From CAUPWF01 sp964369755 (GTDB taxonomy: Bacteria; Bacillota; Clostridia; Lachnospirales; Lachnospiraceae): a DNA stretch of 44,175 nt. Shown here piece by piece: positions 8,432 to 16,657 of the stretch. Within the stretch, counting starts at the first letter, position 1. Each line of letters begins with the position of its first letter. The notes beneath the pieces were generated by a model. It worked only from the letters and a program-made list of their open reading frames with translations, did not search any database and had not been told where the DNA came from. Both the position numbers and the translations under genes were made by a program. The stretch is from the NCBI GenBank assembly GCA_964369755.1, contig CAYJFY010000018.1:1-44175 (forward strand), written 5' to 3'.

Positions 8432-9502
8432 TTAATTTTCTCTACACTTTGTAGTTCTTCGTATAAAAAGTTCACCTTCAAACTCGTACGAATCACACTT
8501 AACTCCTGTTTCCATCATCTTAATTAGTGTTTCTGCAGCCTTTATACCTAATTCTTCTTTTGGGTGCTGCACGGAAGTCAGCTCAATATTTAACAACTTA
8601 GCTAATTCAGTGTTATCTACACTTACAATTGATATATCCTCTGGTACAGATATATTGTATTTTTTAAATATTTGTATTAAATGGCATGCAATTTGATCGT
8701 TATAACACACAACCCCTGTACATCCTTTTAATCTTTCCAATAATTTGCCTTCAATCAAGTTCGTGTTTTTTACATCTTCAGTATCTACCCAAACAACATG
8801 ATTCCCTTTAATCGTCAAGCCATGATCCAACATTTCCTTAAGATATCCACTATATCTACGTACACCTTGACCATCATCCATCTTAAATACAGCACCGATT
8901 TTCTCATGACCATACTTAATCAAATGGCGTGTCATTGTTCTTCCTGCCTTCTCATCTTCAAGAGAAACCATAGGTGCATTTATTTCCGGATAACAACTAT
9001 GGATGAATACAATCGGAACATTTCTCTGTTGCAACTGCCGATATAGATGTAAATTAGGATTAGGTAAAGCACTTTTTGTAGTTTCTACAATAACTCCCCC
9101 TAATTCCTGCTTCAATAAATCTTTCAGTATCTCCTCCTCCCTCGAACCACTATTATTTGTAAAGGAAATTTGTACTTGATAACCATTCTCATCCAATGAT
9201 TTTTCAATCCCCTTTATAATTTTAGGAAAAATATAATTATCTACATATGTCGTAATTACCGCTACTCTAGTGCATAAGCTACGCGTTGGAACTTGTTTTT
9301 TTATCACGAAAGTACCGCTGCCCTGACGACTTTTCACCTCTCCCTCAGATTCCAAAACTTCCAATGCTTTCCGCACTGTTTGTCGACTGACTTGAAATCG
9401 CTCCATCAACTCGTACTCTGATGGAATTTTGTCATTAGGCAAAAATACAGATTCAGAAATTCTCTCCTTTATCCAAACAACTATTTCCATATACTTTGAC
9501 AT
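8432..9502 (-). CDS. AraR-like transcriptional regulator (GntR HTH plus LacI-type sensor)
   Basis: This 356-residue protein has an N-terminal GntR winged-helix domain (about residues 1-70, recognition segment VSRQTVRKALEVLESEG). It is joined to a LacI/GalR-type periplasmic-binding-protein domain (about 78-350). This is the domain order of Bacillus subtilis AraR, which represses arabinose genes and releases DNA on binding L-arabinose. It is the first gene of araR-araA-araB, under a consensus promoter overlapped by three alternating ATTTGTATT half-sites, so negative autoregulation is likely. A related but distinct regulator lies at 15476-16576. Confidence 0.92.
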   Translation of the reverse strand: MSKYMEIVVWIKERISESVFLPNDKIPSEYELMERFQVSRQTVRKALEVLESEGEVKSRQGSGTFVIKKQVPTRSLCTRVAVITTYVDNYIFPKIIKGIEKSLDENGYQVQISFTNNSGSREEEILKDLLKQELGGVIVETTKSALPNPNLHLYRQLQQRNVPIVFIHSCYPEINAPMVSLEDEKAGRTMTRHLIKYGHEKIGAVFKMDDGQGVRRYSGYLKEMLDHGLTIKGNHVVWVDTEDVKNTNLIEGKLLERLKGCTGVVCYNDQIACHLIQIFKKYNISVPEDISIVSVDNTELAKLLNIELTSVQHPKEELGIKAAETLIKMMETGVKCDSYEFEGELFIRRTTKCREN

Positions 9503-9526
9503 ATGTGTCCCTCTTCCTCCTTATTT

Positions 9527-9566
9527 ATTTGTATTGTCAATAAATACAAATAAATTTATTTGTATT
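9527..9566. promoter_or_regulatory. Operator cluster of three alternating ATTTGTATT half-sites
   Basis: ATTTGTATT occurs at 9527-9535, its complement AATACAAAT at 9543-9551, and ATTTGTATT again at 9558-9566, with centres 15-16 bases apart. They begin four bases downstream of the -10 box of the araR-like gene, over the transcription start region, a classic repressor location. The half-site resembles one arm (ATTTGTAC) of the known B. subtilis AraR operator. Confidence 0.75.
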
Positions 9567-9569
9567 TAT

Positions 9570-9598
9570 ATAATATTAATTTAACCTATAAATGTCAA
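9570..9598 (-). promoter_or_regulatory. Promoter of the araR-araA-araB operon
   Basis: On the minus strand -35 TTGACA (9593-9598) and -10 TATTAT (9570-9575) are separated by exactly 17 bases. The start codon is about 70 bases downstream, with the operator cluster between. Confidence 0.85.
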
Positions 9599-9673
9599 TA
9601 CAACTCAACACTTTCATCACTTTTAATAGTATTCAGCATATGATTTTGTGTACAATATACATTTTTGCAACAA

Positions 9674-9707
9674 GAAAACAATACAAATTTATATTTGTAT
9701 TGTTTTC
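9674..9707. promoter_or_regulatory. 15-bp perfect inverted repeat after araD (operator and/or terminator)
   Basis: Arms GAAAACAATACAAAT and ATTTGTATTGTTTTC are perfect and flank TTAT. The arms contain the same AATACAAAT/ATTTGTATT half-sites as the araR-like promoter. On the minus strand it lies just after the araD stop and could also form a terminator hairpin, but only TTGTTG follows rather than a clean T-run. Confidence 0.65.
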
Positions 9708-9716
9708 TCAATTTAT

Positions 9717-10409
9717 TTATTGTCCGTAATATGAATTCTCTCCATGCTTTCTCAAAAAGTGCTTCTCCGTTACATAACTGGGTATCAACTTGATTTTTTG
9801 ATTCAAGACCTCAGCGTGGTATGCCATTTGTGCCACTTGCTCCATCACAACCGCATTATGCACTGACTCATGTGCATCTTTCCCCCATGTGAATGGTCCA
9901 TGATTCGCGCATAGTATACCCGGATTATGCATCGGGCTAATTTTCTTCATTTTCAACGTTTCAACAATAACCAACCCTGTATTTTTTTCGTATGCTTCCT
10001 CCACTTCTTCCCTTGTCAAACTTCTAGCACACACAATATCACCATAAAAATAATCGCTATGAGTCGTATTATAATTCGGTATATCCCGATTTGCCGCCGC
10101 CCAAGAAACCGCCATATTCGAATGGGTATGTGTAATACCTTTTATTTCTGAATATGCTTTATATAACTCTATATGAGTTGCCGTATCTGATGACGGTTTG
10201 TATTTACCCTCTATCTTATTTCCATACAAATCCATCACCACCATATCCTCTGACTTAAGCACTTCATACGGAACTCCACTTGGTTTTATTACAATATATC
10301 CACTATCCTCATCCCTTCCCGAAACATTTCCCCACGTAAAGGTGACTAGACCGTATTTCACCAAATCCATATTAGCATCATACACTTCTTTTTTTAAACC
10401 CTCTAACAT
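9717..10409 (-). CDS. araD: L-ribulose-5-phosphate 4-epimerase
   Basis: This 230-residue class II aldolase/epimerase family protein has the standard length. Zn2+-binding histidines are visible as His94 and His96 in GITHTHSNMA and His170 in CANHGPFTWG. It converts L-ribulose-5-phosphate to D-xylulose-5-phosphate, which enters the pentose phosphate pathway through the transketolase genes further upstream. It is the last gene of the CUT1 transporter operon rather than being next to araA and araB, with GGAGGTGG before ATG 10409. The 49-base gap to the glycoside hydrolase has no terminator that I can see. Confidence 0.96.
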   Translation of the reverse strand: MLEGLKKEVYDANMDLVKYGLVTFTWGNVSGRDEDSGYIVIKPSGVPYEVLKSEDMVVMDLYGNKIEGKYKPSSDTATHIELYKAYSEIKGITHTHSNMAVSWAAANRDIPNYNTTHSDYFYGDIVCARSLTREEVEEAYEKNTGLVIVETLKMKKISPMHNPGILCANHGPFTWGKDAHESVHNAVVMEQVAQMAYHAEVLNQKIKLIPSYVTEKHFLRKHGENSYYGQ

Positions 10410-10457
10410 TTTCCACCTCCAAGCAAATCATTTCAACCCATTGCAAGATTACACTCA

Positions 10458-12236
10458 TCACGAATAGTTCATCTTACTTCTATATTCATCAAAAACTTCT
10501 CTTAGAATTGCATACTCCACCTCTCCAAAAGTTTCGTTCGATGCCGCAATATGCGATGAATAGTATGTATCTGGTATTCCCAACTCCAACTGCATTTTGA
10601 TATAATCTCTCCAATGCTCTTTATCTACCATCAAATCATTATCCGTATCAATCAACCACTTATCACAACCTGTTTCAGCAATCAATGCTCTCATTTTCAT
10701 TATTTCTAAAACCCCTGGGCTTACTCCATCCAAATCGTTTAAACGCAACACATCAACCACTTCTGCGAAATATGGATTTGGCGTGTGCGTAATCAAAACA
10801 CTATCTCCTTTGACTTTCTTCATATATACATAGAGATTTTTTATATAGGCCTTTAGCAACTCCACTCCCCATACATTTTTTTCATATACAGAAATCAACT
10901 CATCTCTTTCTTCTCTGTGCACATACAAATGTTCTTCATTTGTCTCATTTATTAATCCAAAGAATGTATTCAAGTAGCACTTGAATATCCCCTCCTCTGA
11001 TGGCGTGTTTTGTGTGAAATCAATTTTAAATCCATCTGCATTTAAACACCCTTCATCTGACGAAAGCATTTTGTATATCTCTTTTTCTAGAATTTCTTTG
11101 TAGATTGGATTGGTAGGATCTGGTGCTACTGCACGGTCATTCAACATCAAGCACGCCTCATCTGGAAGTCCCTGTGTCACAACCGGTGTATACCATAATA
11201 ACACATGTCTTCCCTTCTCATGTTCTCGATCAATAAAAGCTCGCATATCATCCCATTTGTGTTCATTTGGTTCAGCTAGTGCTGGATTAAGCGCCCATCC
11301 CATATCTATGATAATCGTTCCTGGGTTGACTCCATTCTCCTCCAATGTTTTTATATAATTATTATATCGTTTTTCAGTGCAATAGTCCGTAACATTGATA
11401 AAGTTACCATTTTCATGGTTGTCATGATCTGCTCGATATTCATAGCGCATTTCCCCCCAACCACAGAAAATCGGCTCTTTCCACCAACTTGGTATCTCTT
11501 TCTCTTCCACCTCTACTACACAGTTGTTCTCCACTAAATATTCCTTATATACTTTCAGAGCACCCTTTAAGCTCTCTGTATTCCTGCCCAATACTAGAGT
11601 TGGACTTTCATAGCAGCCATCTACTTCTTGGTGCCCCTCAAACTGCAGACTAATCGCACTCGTTCTAGCATGATGTTTCATGCTAACATAATTATTCTCC
11701 CCCTGCTTCGCAGCAACAAATATCGGAACACACTCGTCTTCATCTTTAAAAACATAACAGAATAATGGTGGACTAAGCCATTGCTGGCAAGACAAGATAT
11801 CATCCTCCTCTATGGATTTAACAACTTCTCCAAATTCCCAGTCGAATCGGGGCGCATAATAACTTTGAAACCGTTCTTCTTTCCTCTCAAATCCACCAAA
11901 CACAATATCTGTAATCTTCTTGTTTGTCCCCGATACAATAGCGTAACTTTCTATATGCAAATTATGTATTTCGTAGACAATTAATTTTTTATCCCATACT
12001 CTATTCTCTGAACTAAATATCAATTTTACTTTATGAGATTCTTCCTCAATCGAAATCAAGTCCACTTTGTATGTATCATCCTTTGCATTTGTAGTGTCTA
12101 CGTTAATATTAATTTTTCCAATATAGACAACCTTTCCCCGAACACTGTATCTATATGTATCTTCATTTAATTCGAATACAATCTGACCAACTTCATTTTC
12201 TATACATACTTCATTTTCATTTCTATTAATCCTCAT
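10458..12236 (-). CDS. TIM-barrel glycoside hydrolase of uncertain family (GH36/GH31-like)
   Basis: From ATG 12236 this is 592 residues with no signal peptide, so cytoplasmic. The first 240 residues look like a beta-rich domain; a (beta/alpha)8 barrel follows. Barrel landmarks are GTIIIDMGWALNP, HVLLWYTPVV and ADGFKIDFTQ, where Asp406 is the likely catalytic nucleophile, and WLIDTDND near residue 520, a candidate for the acid/base. This layout recalls clan GH-D (GH27/GH36) and GH31 enzymes. The substrate is not evident; imported arabinosides or galactosides are the contextual guess. A TTG-initiated reading 30 bases longer overlaps the permease end, but ATG 12236 has AGAGGAGAG at the right spacing. 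Confidence 0.7.
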   Translation of the reverse strand: MRINRNENEVCIENEVGQIVFELNEDTYRYSVRGKVVYIGKININVDTTNAKDDTYKVDLISIEEESHKVKLIFSSENRVWDKKLIVYEIHNLHIESYAIVSGTNKKITDIVFGGFERKEERFQSYYAPRFDWEFGEVVKSIEEDDILSCQQWLSPPLFCYVFKDEDECVPIFVAAKQGENNYVSMKHHARTSAISLQFEGHQEVDGCYESPTLVLGRNTESLKGALKVYKEYLVENNCVVEVEEKEIPSWWKEPIFCGWGEMRYEYRADHDNHENGNFINVTDYCTEKRYNNYIKTLEENGVNPGTIIIDMGWALNPALAEPNEHKWDDMRAFIDREHEKGRHVLLWYTPVVTQGLPDEACLMLNDRAVAPDPTNPIYKEILEKEIYKMLSSDEGCLNADGFKIDFTQNTPSEEGIFKCYLNTFFGLINETNEEHLYVHREERDELISVYEKNVWGVELLKAYIKNLYVYMKKVKGDSVLITHTPNPYFAEVVDVLRLNDLDGVSPGVLEIMKMRALIAETGCDKWLIDTDNDLMVDKEHWRDYIKMQLELGIPDTYYSSHIAASNETFGEVEYAILREVFDEYRSKMNYS

Positions 12237-12246
12237 AGTCTCTCCT

Positions 12247-13062
12247 CTATTTAATTGCACTGTCAACCATACCTTTTATAAAATGTTTCTGTAACGCAAT
12301 GTAAAGAATTACAATCGGAAGAAGTCCCATCAATGCTGCCGCAGCCGCTCCTCCCATATTGTTACTCTGTTGTGAGAAAAACTGCGCAACTGCAGTTGCT
12401 ACATTTCTCATATCCGACTTCGGTAACATGTATAATGACATCTGGTAGTCATTCCAGATATATGTTCCTGTGATAATCACTACACTTGCGATAACTGGTT
12501 TAATTAGCGGCAGAATAATATGTGAATACACTCGTAAAAATCCTGCTCCATCAATATATGCTGCCTCGTCTAGCGCAACAGGTAGTGTTCCTATAAAATT
12601 CTTAAACAAAAAGATTGCTAGTGGCAATTGTCCCGTAACCATAATTAGAATAATACCCCAGTATGTGTTAATTCCACCTAATTGATTCATCATAGAATAT
12701 AGTGGCACTAATGTACTAAGAGGCGGTATCATCATAACACCGATAATCATAAACATAATAATGCTATTAAATCTAGTTTTATTTCTCGCTAGTGGATATG
12801 CCGCCAAAGTTCCAATCATAACGATTAGAATTACGGAAACACCCGTGATAACCACTGTGTTCAGTATCGCCCTAAGCAAATTCCCATTCACAAGAGCATT
12901 ATTGAAGTTTTCCCAAAAAACACTCGTAGGCGGAATCCATTTCGAAGACAAATCCATCTTTGATTTACTAGCAGTCGTTATTACAATATAAAATGGAATC
13001 AGTTGCACAATCACCATAATAAATAAAAATATTTTTCCTATCACTTTCAGTAATTTATCCAT
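12247..13062 (-). CDS. CUT1 sugar ABC transporter permease, MalG-like
   Basis: This 271-residue protein has about six transmembrane helices. It carries the inner-membrane permease EAA loop, seen as DEAAYIDGAGFLRVYSHIILPLIKP, where the ATPase docks. It belongs to the MalG/CUT1 class, taking oligosaccharides or glycosides. It overlaps the upstream permease by 8 bases, indicating translational coupling. No ATPase gene is present in the operon; CUT1 systems of Firmicutes often share an MsmX-type ATPase encoded elsewhere, which I infer here. Confidence 0.94.
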   Translation of the reverse strand: MDKLLKVIGKIFLFIMVIVQLIPFYIVITTASKSKMDLSSKWIPPTSVFWENFNNALVNGNLLRAILNTVVITGVSVILIVMIGTLAAYPLARNKTRFNSIIMFMIIGVMMIPPLSTLVPLYSMMNQLGGINTYWGIILIMVTGQLPLAIFLFKNFIGTLPVALDEAAYIDGAGFLRVYSHIILPLIKPVIASVVIITGTYIWNDYQMSLYMLPKSDMRNVATAVAQFFSQQSNNMGGAAAAALMGLLPIVILYIALQKHFIKGMVDSAIK

Positions 13063-13948
13063 TTAATCGTCTCTCCCATCTTGCAAAGAATATGTTTAAT
13101 ACTAACGATGCAACTAAAATCATTAAGAACAATACAATTCCAATTGCTGATGCATATCCAGCCTTCTCTGCGTTGAAATACATCAAACTGATATAGGTGG
13201 ATATTGAGTTTGTAGAATATCCTGGTCCACCATTTGTCAACACCTTAATCACGTCAAAGAGCTTAAATCCCCCGATTAAATTCAATGTTACACTAGTAAC
13301 AATCGCTGGATGTAATAGCGGAAAGGTAATATTCTTAAACATCTGAAACGTGGATGCTCCATCTATTTTCGCCGCCTCATAATACATGTTCGATATATTT
13401 TGCAGTCCAGTTAAATATAAAATCATAGATGTCCCCATAAACTGTATGCTATTAATAATTACAATCCATAGCACTGCCATATTCTCATCCGTTAGCCACG
13501 CTACCTTCCCTCCACCAAATAGCATAACAATATCATTAAATGCTCCACCATTATATTGAAGTAACATATAGTAAATGCTACCCATAATAACCGGAGAAAC
13601 CAAAACTGGCATATAAATGATTGTTCTCGCTGCATTACAACCAAAAAACTTTTGATCCAGGATAACTGCTAAAAGCATACCAAACACCTGTTGAATAAGG
13701 GTACAACCAAATGCGAAAATAATGGTGTTCATCATTACTCTGCCAAAATATTCATCTTCAAATATCTCCAAATAATTCGAGATTCCCGCAATCGACACCT
13801 CCGTCGAATATCCATCCCAGTTTAAAAACGAAAGATTAAACCCTGATAACAGTGGATAAATTGTAAATACTAGAAATAAAATAAGTGCGGGTACATATAG
13901 TAAGTTCATTAATTTTTTTTGTGTATTAATAGAAACACCTTTCTTCAC
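13055..13948 (-). CDS. CUT1 sugar ABC transporter permease, MalF-like
   Basis: This permease has about six transmembrane helices and an EAA loop seen as YEAAKIDGASTFQMFKNITFPLLHP. It pairs with the MalG-like permease downstream to form the channel. I place the start at GTG 13948 (297 residues): AAGGAGG lies seven bases upstream. The frame stays open 21 bases further to a TTG, but that would put the ribosome-binding site inside the gene. The nearby ATG in another frame is followed at once by a stop. Confidence 0.92.
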   Translation of the reverse strand: MKKGVSINTQKKLMNLLYVPALILFLVFTIYPLLSGFNLSFLNWDGYSTEVSIAGISNYLEIFEDEYFGRVMMNTIIFAFGCTLIQQVFGMLLAVILDQKFFGCNAARTIIYMPVLVSPVIMGSIYYMLLQYNGGAFNDIVMLFGGGKVAWLTDENMAVLWIVIINSIQFMGTSMILYLTGLQNISNMYYEAAKIDGASTFQMFKNITFPLLHPAIVTSVTLNLIGGFKLFDVIKVLTNGGPGYSTNSISTYISLMYFNAEKAGYASAIGIVLFLMILVASLVLNIFFARWERRLNG

Positions 13949-13985
13949 ATTCGTTCCTCCTTCTATCAAAACTCTCTATGATTGA

Positions 13986-14020
13986 AACAAGTCTGAGAAT
14001 TCAAAATCCTCAGACTTGTT
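13986..14020 (-). terminator. Intercistronic hairpin after the CUT1 binding-protein gene
   Basis: AACAAGTCTGAG and CTCAGACTTGTT form a perfect 12-bp stem with an 11-base loop. On the minus strand only TTTC follows, so termination is probably partial and would favour binding-protein transcript over permease transcript. Confidence 0.7.
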
Positions 14021-14026
14021 AGCATT

Positions 14027-15334
14027 TTATTGTTCCATGAAAGAATAATACTCTTCTTCAATTTCTGTCATTGCTTCATCCAAAGTCTTTTGTTGTGTTA
14101 CAACCATCTCTGTTGTTGCAACGATTGCATCCCATGATCCAGACGGCATAAATACTCTATCAAAATATGGTACCCCTGGATATTCAGCTACAACTTCAAA
14201 CGATGCTGTTAGCGGTCCCAAATCTGCAGTTGCTGAAGTAAGTCCTGACATTTGACCAGACGATGTCGCAAGCGCTGCAATATTTTCTGGTTGTGCCATG
14301 TACTCTAAAAACTTGATACAAGTATCTACATTCGCTCCATCTTTTGCAATTCCAATTGCGTCCTTTTCTCCACACACTGTGTAAGGCTCTGCTCCCTCTT
14401 CATTTGGAATTGGCATAACGCCCATATTTCCCTCAGGTGCATATTCAAACGCCGTTACTAACGCAAAGTTCATAATAAACGAAAACGCTGTATCACCTTG
14501 TGCCAATGCTCTTGATATATCATCCGCTGTAGCAGACGAGTAATCTGGGTTGAAATACTCATTTTGAGCGAATTGATCTACAATATCTAATGTACTTCTA
14601 TATTTATCCGTCACAAATGTTCCATCCAACATGCTTTGATTATCTTCATCTGTAAAATATGTAGGTGCAATCCAGTCTACATACAACCCTGTAGGCCATC
14701 TGTCTTTACCTGCATTGTAAATTGGTATTTTACCATTTGCTTTTACCGCATCACACACTGTGAAGAAATCGTCCCAAGTCTTAATATCTTCCACCTTGTA
14801 TCCTGCTTCCTCAATCACATCCGCGTTATATAGAATTCCCGCAATATCTACATTAAGCGGAAGTGCAAACAACTCTCCACCTTCACCAAACATAACATCC
14901 GATAACAACGGGCTTACATCTGCTGCCCATGCTTGGTCTGATAAATCTAATAAATACTCAGAGTATCTTCTCAATGACCAACCATGAGTCATCCACATAT
15001 CTGGAATATTTCCGCCACCCAGTCTTGTTTTGATTTCTCCCTCATGATCTGTACTAGAAGGAATCAATTCAATTGCAGGTGCATCAGGATTTTCACTAGC
15101 AAACCCCTCTACCATTTTCTCATACTCCTTGAAAAGTGCTGTATCAATTGCTGTACCTGTCATAAATTCAACGCTATCACCACTTGCTACTTCTGCTGGC
15201 TCTTCTGCCTCTTCTTGTGCCACTTCCTCTGCTGGCTTCTCTGTTTCCCCACCCGCTGGTGCTACCGCAGTGCACCCAATTAGCATTGATACTGTCATTC
15301 CAATTGCCATTAATGCTGTAAGTCTCTTTTTCAT
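14027..15334 (-). CDS. CUT1 ABC transporter sugar-binding lipoprotein
   Basis: This 435-residue protein has a lipoprotein signal (lipobox LIGC), a Glu-rich linker to about residue 50, and an SBP_bac_1-type binding domain with segments such as GGGNIPDMWMTHGWSLRRY and YKVEDIKTWDDFF. It would deliver an oligosaccharide or glycoside to the two permeases downstream. The ligand is not readable from sequence; the operon also encodes a glycoside hydrolase and araD, so an arabinose-containing sugar is plausible. GGAGAGG precedes ATG 15334. The promoter region contains a TGTACGTACA palindrome. Confidence 0.93.
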   Translation of the reverse strand: MKKRLTALMAIGMTVSMLIGCTAVAPAGGETEKPAEEVAQEEAEEPAEVASGDSVEFMTGTAIDTALFKEYEKMVEGFASENPDAPAIELIPSSTDHEGEIKTRLGGGNIPDMWMTHGWSLRRYSEYLLDLSDQAWAADVSPLLSDVMFGEGGELFALPLNVDIAGILYNADVIEEAGYKVEDIKTWDDFFTVCDAVKANGKIPIYNAGKDRWPTGLYVDWIAPTYFTDEDNQSMLDGTFVTDKYRSTLDIVDQFAQNEYFNPDYSSATADDISRALAQGDTAFSFIMNFALVTAFEYAPEGNMGVMPIPNEEGAEPYTVCGEKDAIGIAKDGANVDTCIKFLEYMAQPENIAALATSSGQMSGLTSATADLGPLTASFEVVAEYPGVPYFDRVFMPSGSWDAIVATTEMVVTQQKTLDEAMTEIEEEYYSFMEQ

Positions 15335-15374
15335 AACCTCTCCTTTTCCGTATAAGTTGTCATTGTTTCAAAAT

Positions 15375-15413
15375 TGTACGTACATGTTATACATATAAAT
15401 TACCACACGTATG
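15375..15413. promoter_or_regulatory. Two ACGT-centred operator-like palindromes upstream of the CUT1 operon
   Basis: TGTACGTACA (15375-15384) is a perfect 10-bp palindrome, and a related CACACGTATG lies at 15404-15413, 29 bases centre to centre. The first resembles the core of the B. subtilis AraR operator. They sit downstream of, and within, the predicted promoter, as expected for repression. Confidence 0.7.
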
Positions 15414-15425
15414 TAATTCTGTCAA
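15397..15425 (-). promoter_or_regulatory. Candidate promoter of the CUT1 transporter-GH-araD operon
   Basis: On the minus strand -35 TTGACA (15420-15425) is followed after 17 bases by TAATTT (15397-15402). The -35 is consensus but the -10 is weak. The second ACGT palindrome lies in the spacer. Confidence 0.6.
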
Positions 15426-15470
15426 ATAAAAAATGTATATCTCACACTTATTTGTGCAAAATATACATTT
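15426..15470 (-). terminator. Terminator of the second AraR-like regulator gene
   Basis: Arms AAATGTATAT and ATATACATTT, with an inner CACA/TGTG pairing, are followed on the minus strand by a run of six T. It lies just after the regulator's stop and before the CUT1 promoter. Confidence 0.8.
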
Positions 15471-15475
15471 CAAAA

Positions 15476-16576
15476 TCATAATTTTTGGACATATTCAACA
15501 GAATCTTTTTCAACTACACCAACTTTCATCATAACTTGTATGGTTTTTTGAGGCTCCCTGATTTTTTTCACCAACTCTTCGTATGTAACTTCCCCCAATT
15601 TTTTCTTTGGGTGTTCCATGCTTGTTATCGGAACTCTATATGCCTCTCCAAACGGAGTATTATCGAAGCTAATAATAGAATGTTGCGTCGGAATATCAAC
15701 CCCCTTTTCAAATAGGATATCCGCCAATACAATCGCAAGATCATCGTTATAGCATATCGTTGCGGTTGAATTTAACAGACGATCAAACCACTGTGCTAAC
15801 ACCTGTTTGTTCTTCAAGATATAATTTTGATCCTGTGTGGCCAACCACAAAATGCCATCCTCGTCCACCTCTATTGATTCTTCCATTAGCGCACGCATCA
15901 TTCCCGCATATCGTCTAACCCCTTGAATATCATCTGATTTAAACACTCCACTGATTTTCCTATGCCCACGTTCTATCAAATACTTTGTAGCTTTATATGC
16001 TGCATCCTCATCGTCTACAACCACATAATCGTCTTCCTGCGACAAATACCCATGAATAAACAGAACTGGCACCCCCTTATCCCTGAACATTTGATACAAC
16101 TCTCTATTCGGGGATGGCAATGCACTTTTCGCTGGTTCCGCAATAATTCCAACCACATCCATTTGCATAATATCTCGCAAGCATTCTCGTTCCTTCGAAA
16201 TCTTATTATGGGTGCAACGAATCATAATATTGTAACCATTTTGACTTGCTAACCCTTCTATTTTCTGAACAATATCTGGAATAATATGATTATTTAAATA
16301 TGATGCAACTATGACGATGGTTTTAGCCAACCCTTGATTAGAAACCTCTCTCATCTCTTGCATTTTGACAAACGAGCCACGTCCATGTTCCGTATAAATC
16401 ACACCCTCTTGTATCAATCGATTTATCGCTTCACGAACGGTATGACGACTCACATTGAACTTTTTCATCAGTTGGCTCTCCGAATGAATTTTATCCCCTT
16501 CTTTTAAGTTTTCATAGATAATTTCATTCTTAATGTAGTTCATCACTACCTTATATTTTAAATCACCCATAGACAT
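15476..16576 (-). CDS. AraR-like transcriptional regulator (GntR HTH plus LacI-type sensor), second copy
   Basis: This 366-residue protein has the same two-domain build as the regulator at 8432-9502. A GntR winged helix covers about 1-75 (recognition segment VSRHTVREAINRLIQEG) and a LacI-type sugar-sensor domain follows. The two share motifs such as SALPNP/SALPSP and FIHS/FIHG in the sensor domain but have diverged widely. Its own promoter has a GTACGTA-type site just downstream of the -10 box, and the CUT1 operon promoter has two more, so it probably represses both. The inducer is presumably arabinose or an arabinoside. It is closed by its own terminator. Confidence 0.92.
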   Translation of the reverse strand: MSMGDLKYKVVMNYIKNEIIYENLKEGDKIHSESQLMKKFNVSRHTVREAINRLIQEGVIYTEHGRGSFVKMQEMREVSNQGLAKTIVIVASYLNNHIIPDIVQKIEGLASQNGYNIMIRCTHNKISKERECLRDIMQMDVVGIIAEPAKSALPSPNRELYQMFRDKGVPVLFIHGYLSQEDDYVVVDDEDAAYKATKYLIERGHRKISGVFKSDDIQGVRRYAGMMRALMEESIEVDEDGILWLATQDQNYILKNKQVLAQWFDRLLNSTATICYNDDLAIVLADILFEKGVDIPTQHSIISFDNTPFGEAYRVPITSMEHPKKKLGEVTYEELVKKIREPQKTIQVMMKVGVVEKDSVEYVQKL

Positions 16577-16600
16577 TCCCCTTTATATTTGCACTTTCAC

Positions 16601-16612
16601 TCGTACGTATAA
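16601..16612. promoter_or_regulatory. GTACGTA operator-like site at the second regulator's promoter
   Basis: TCGTACGTATAA lies five bases downstream of the -10 box of the regulator gene. It shares GTACGTA with the site before the CUT1 binding-protein gene, suggesting that one protein, most simply this regulator itself, binds both. Confidence 0.65.
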
Positions 16613-16616
16613 GAAC

Positions 16617-16645
16617 ATCTTACTCTTTATTTCGCGTGATTTCAA
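16617..16645 (-). promoter_or_regulatory. Promoter of the second AraR-like regulator
   Basis: On the minus strand -35 TTGAAA (16640-16645) and -10 TAAGAT (16617-16622) are 17 bases apart. The start codon is about 41 bases downstream. Confidence 0.75.
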
Positions 16646-16657
16646 CCTTTTTCTACT

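Noticed and set aside
9503..9716. CcpA catabolite-repression (cre) site in the araR-like promoter region
   Set aside because: The nearest match (TGAAAGTGTTGA) departs from the consensus at key positions and lacks the central CG.
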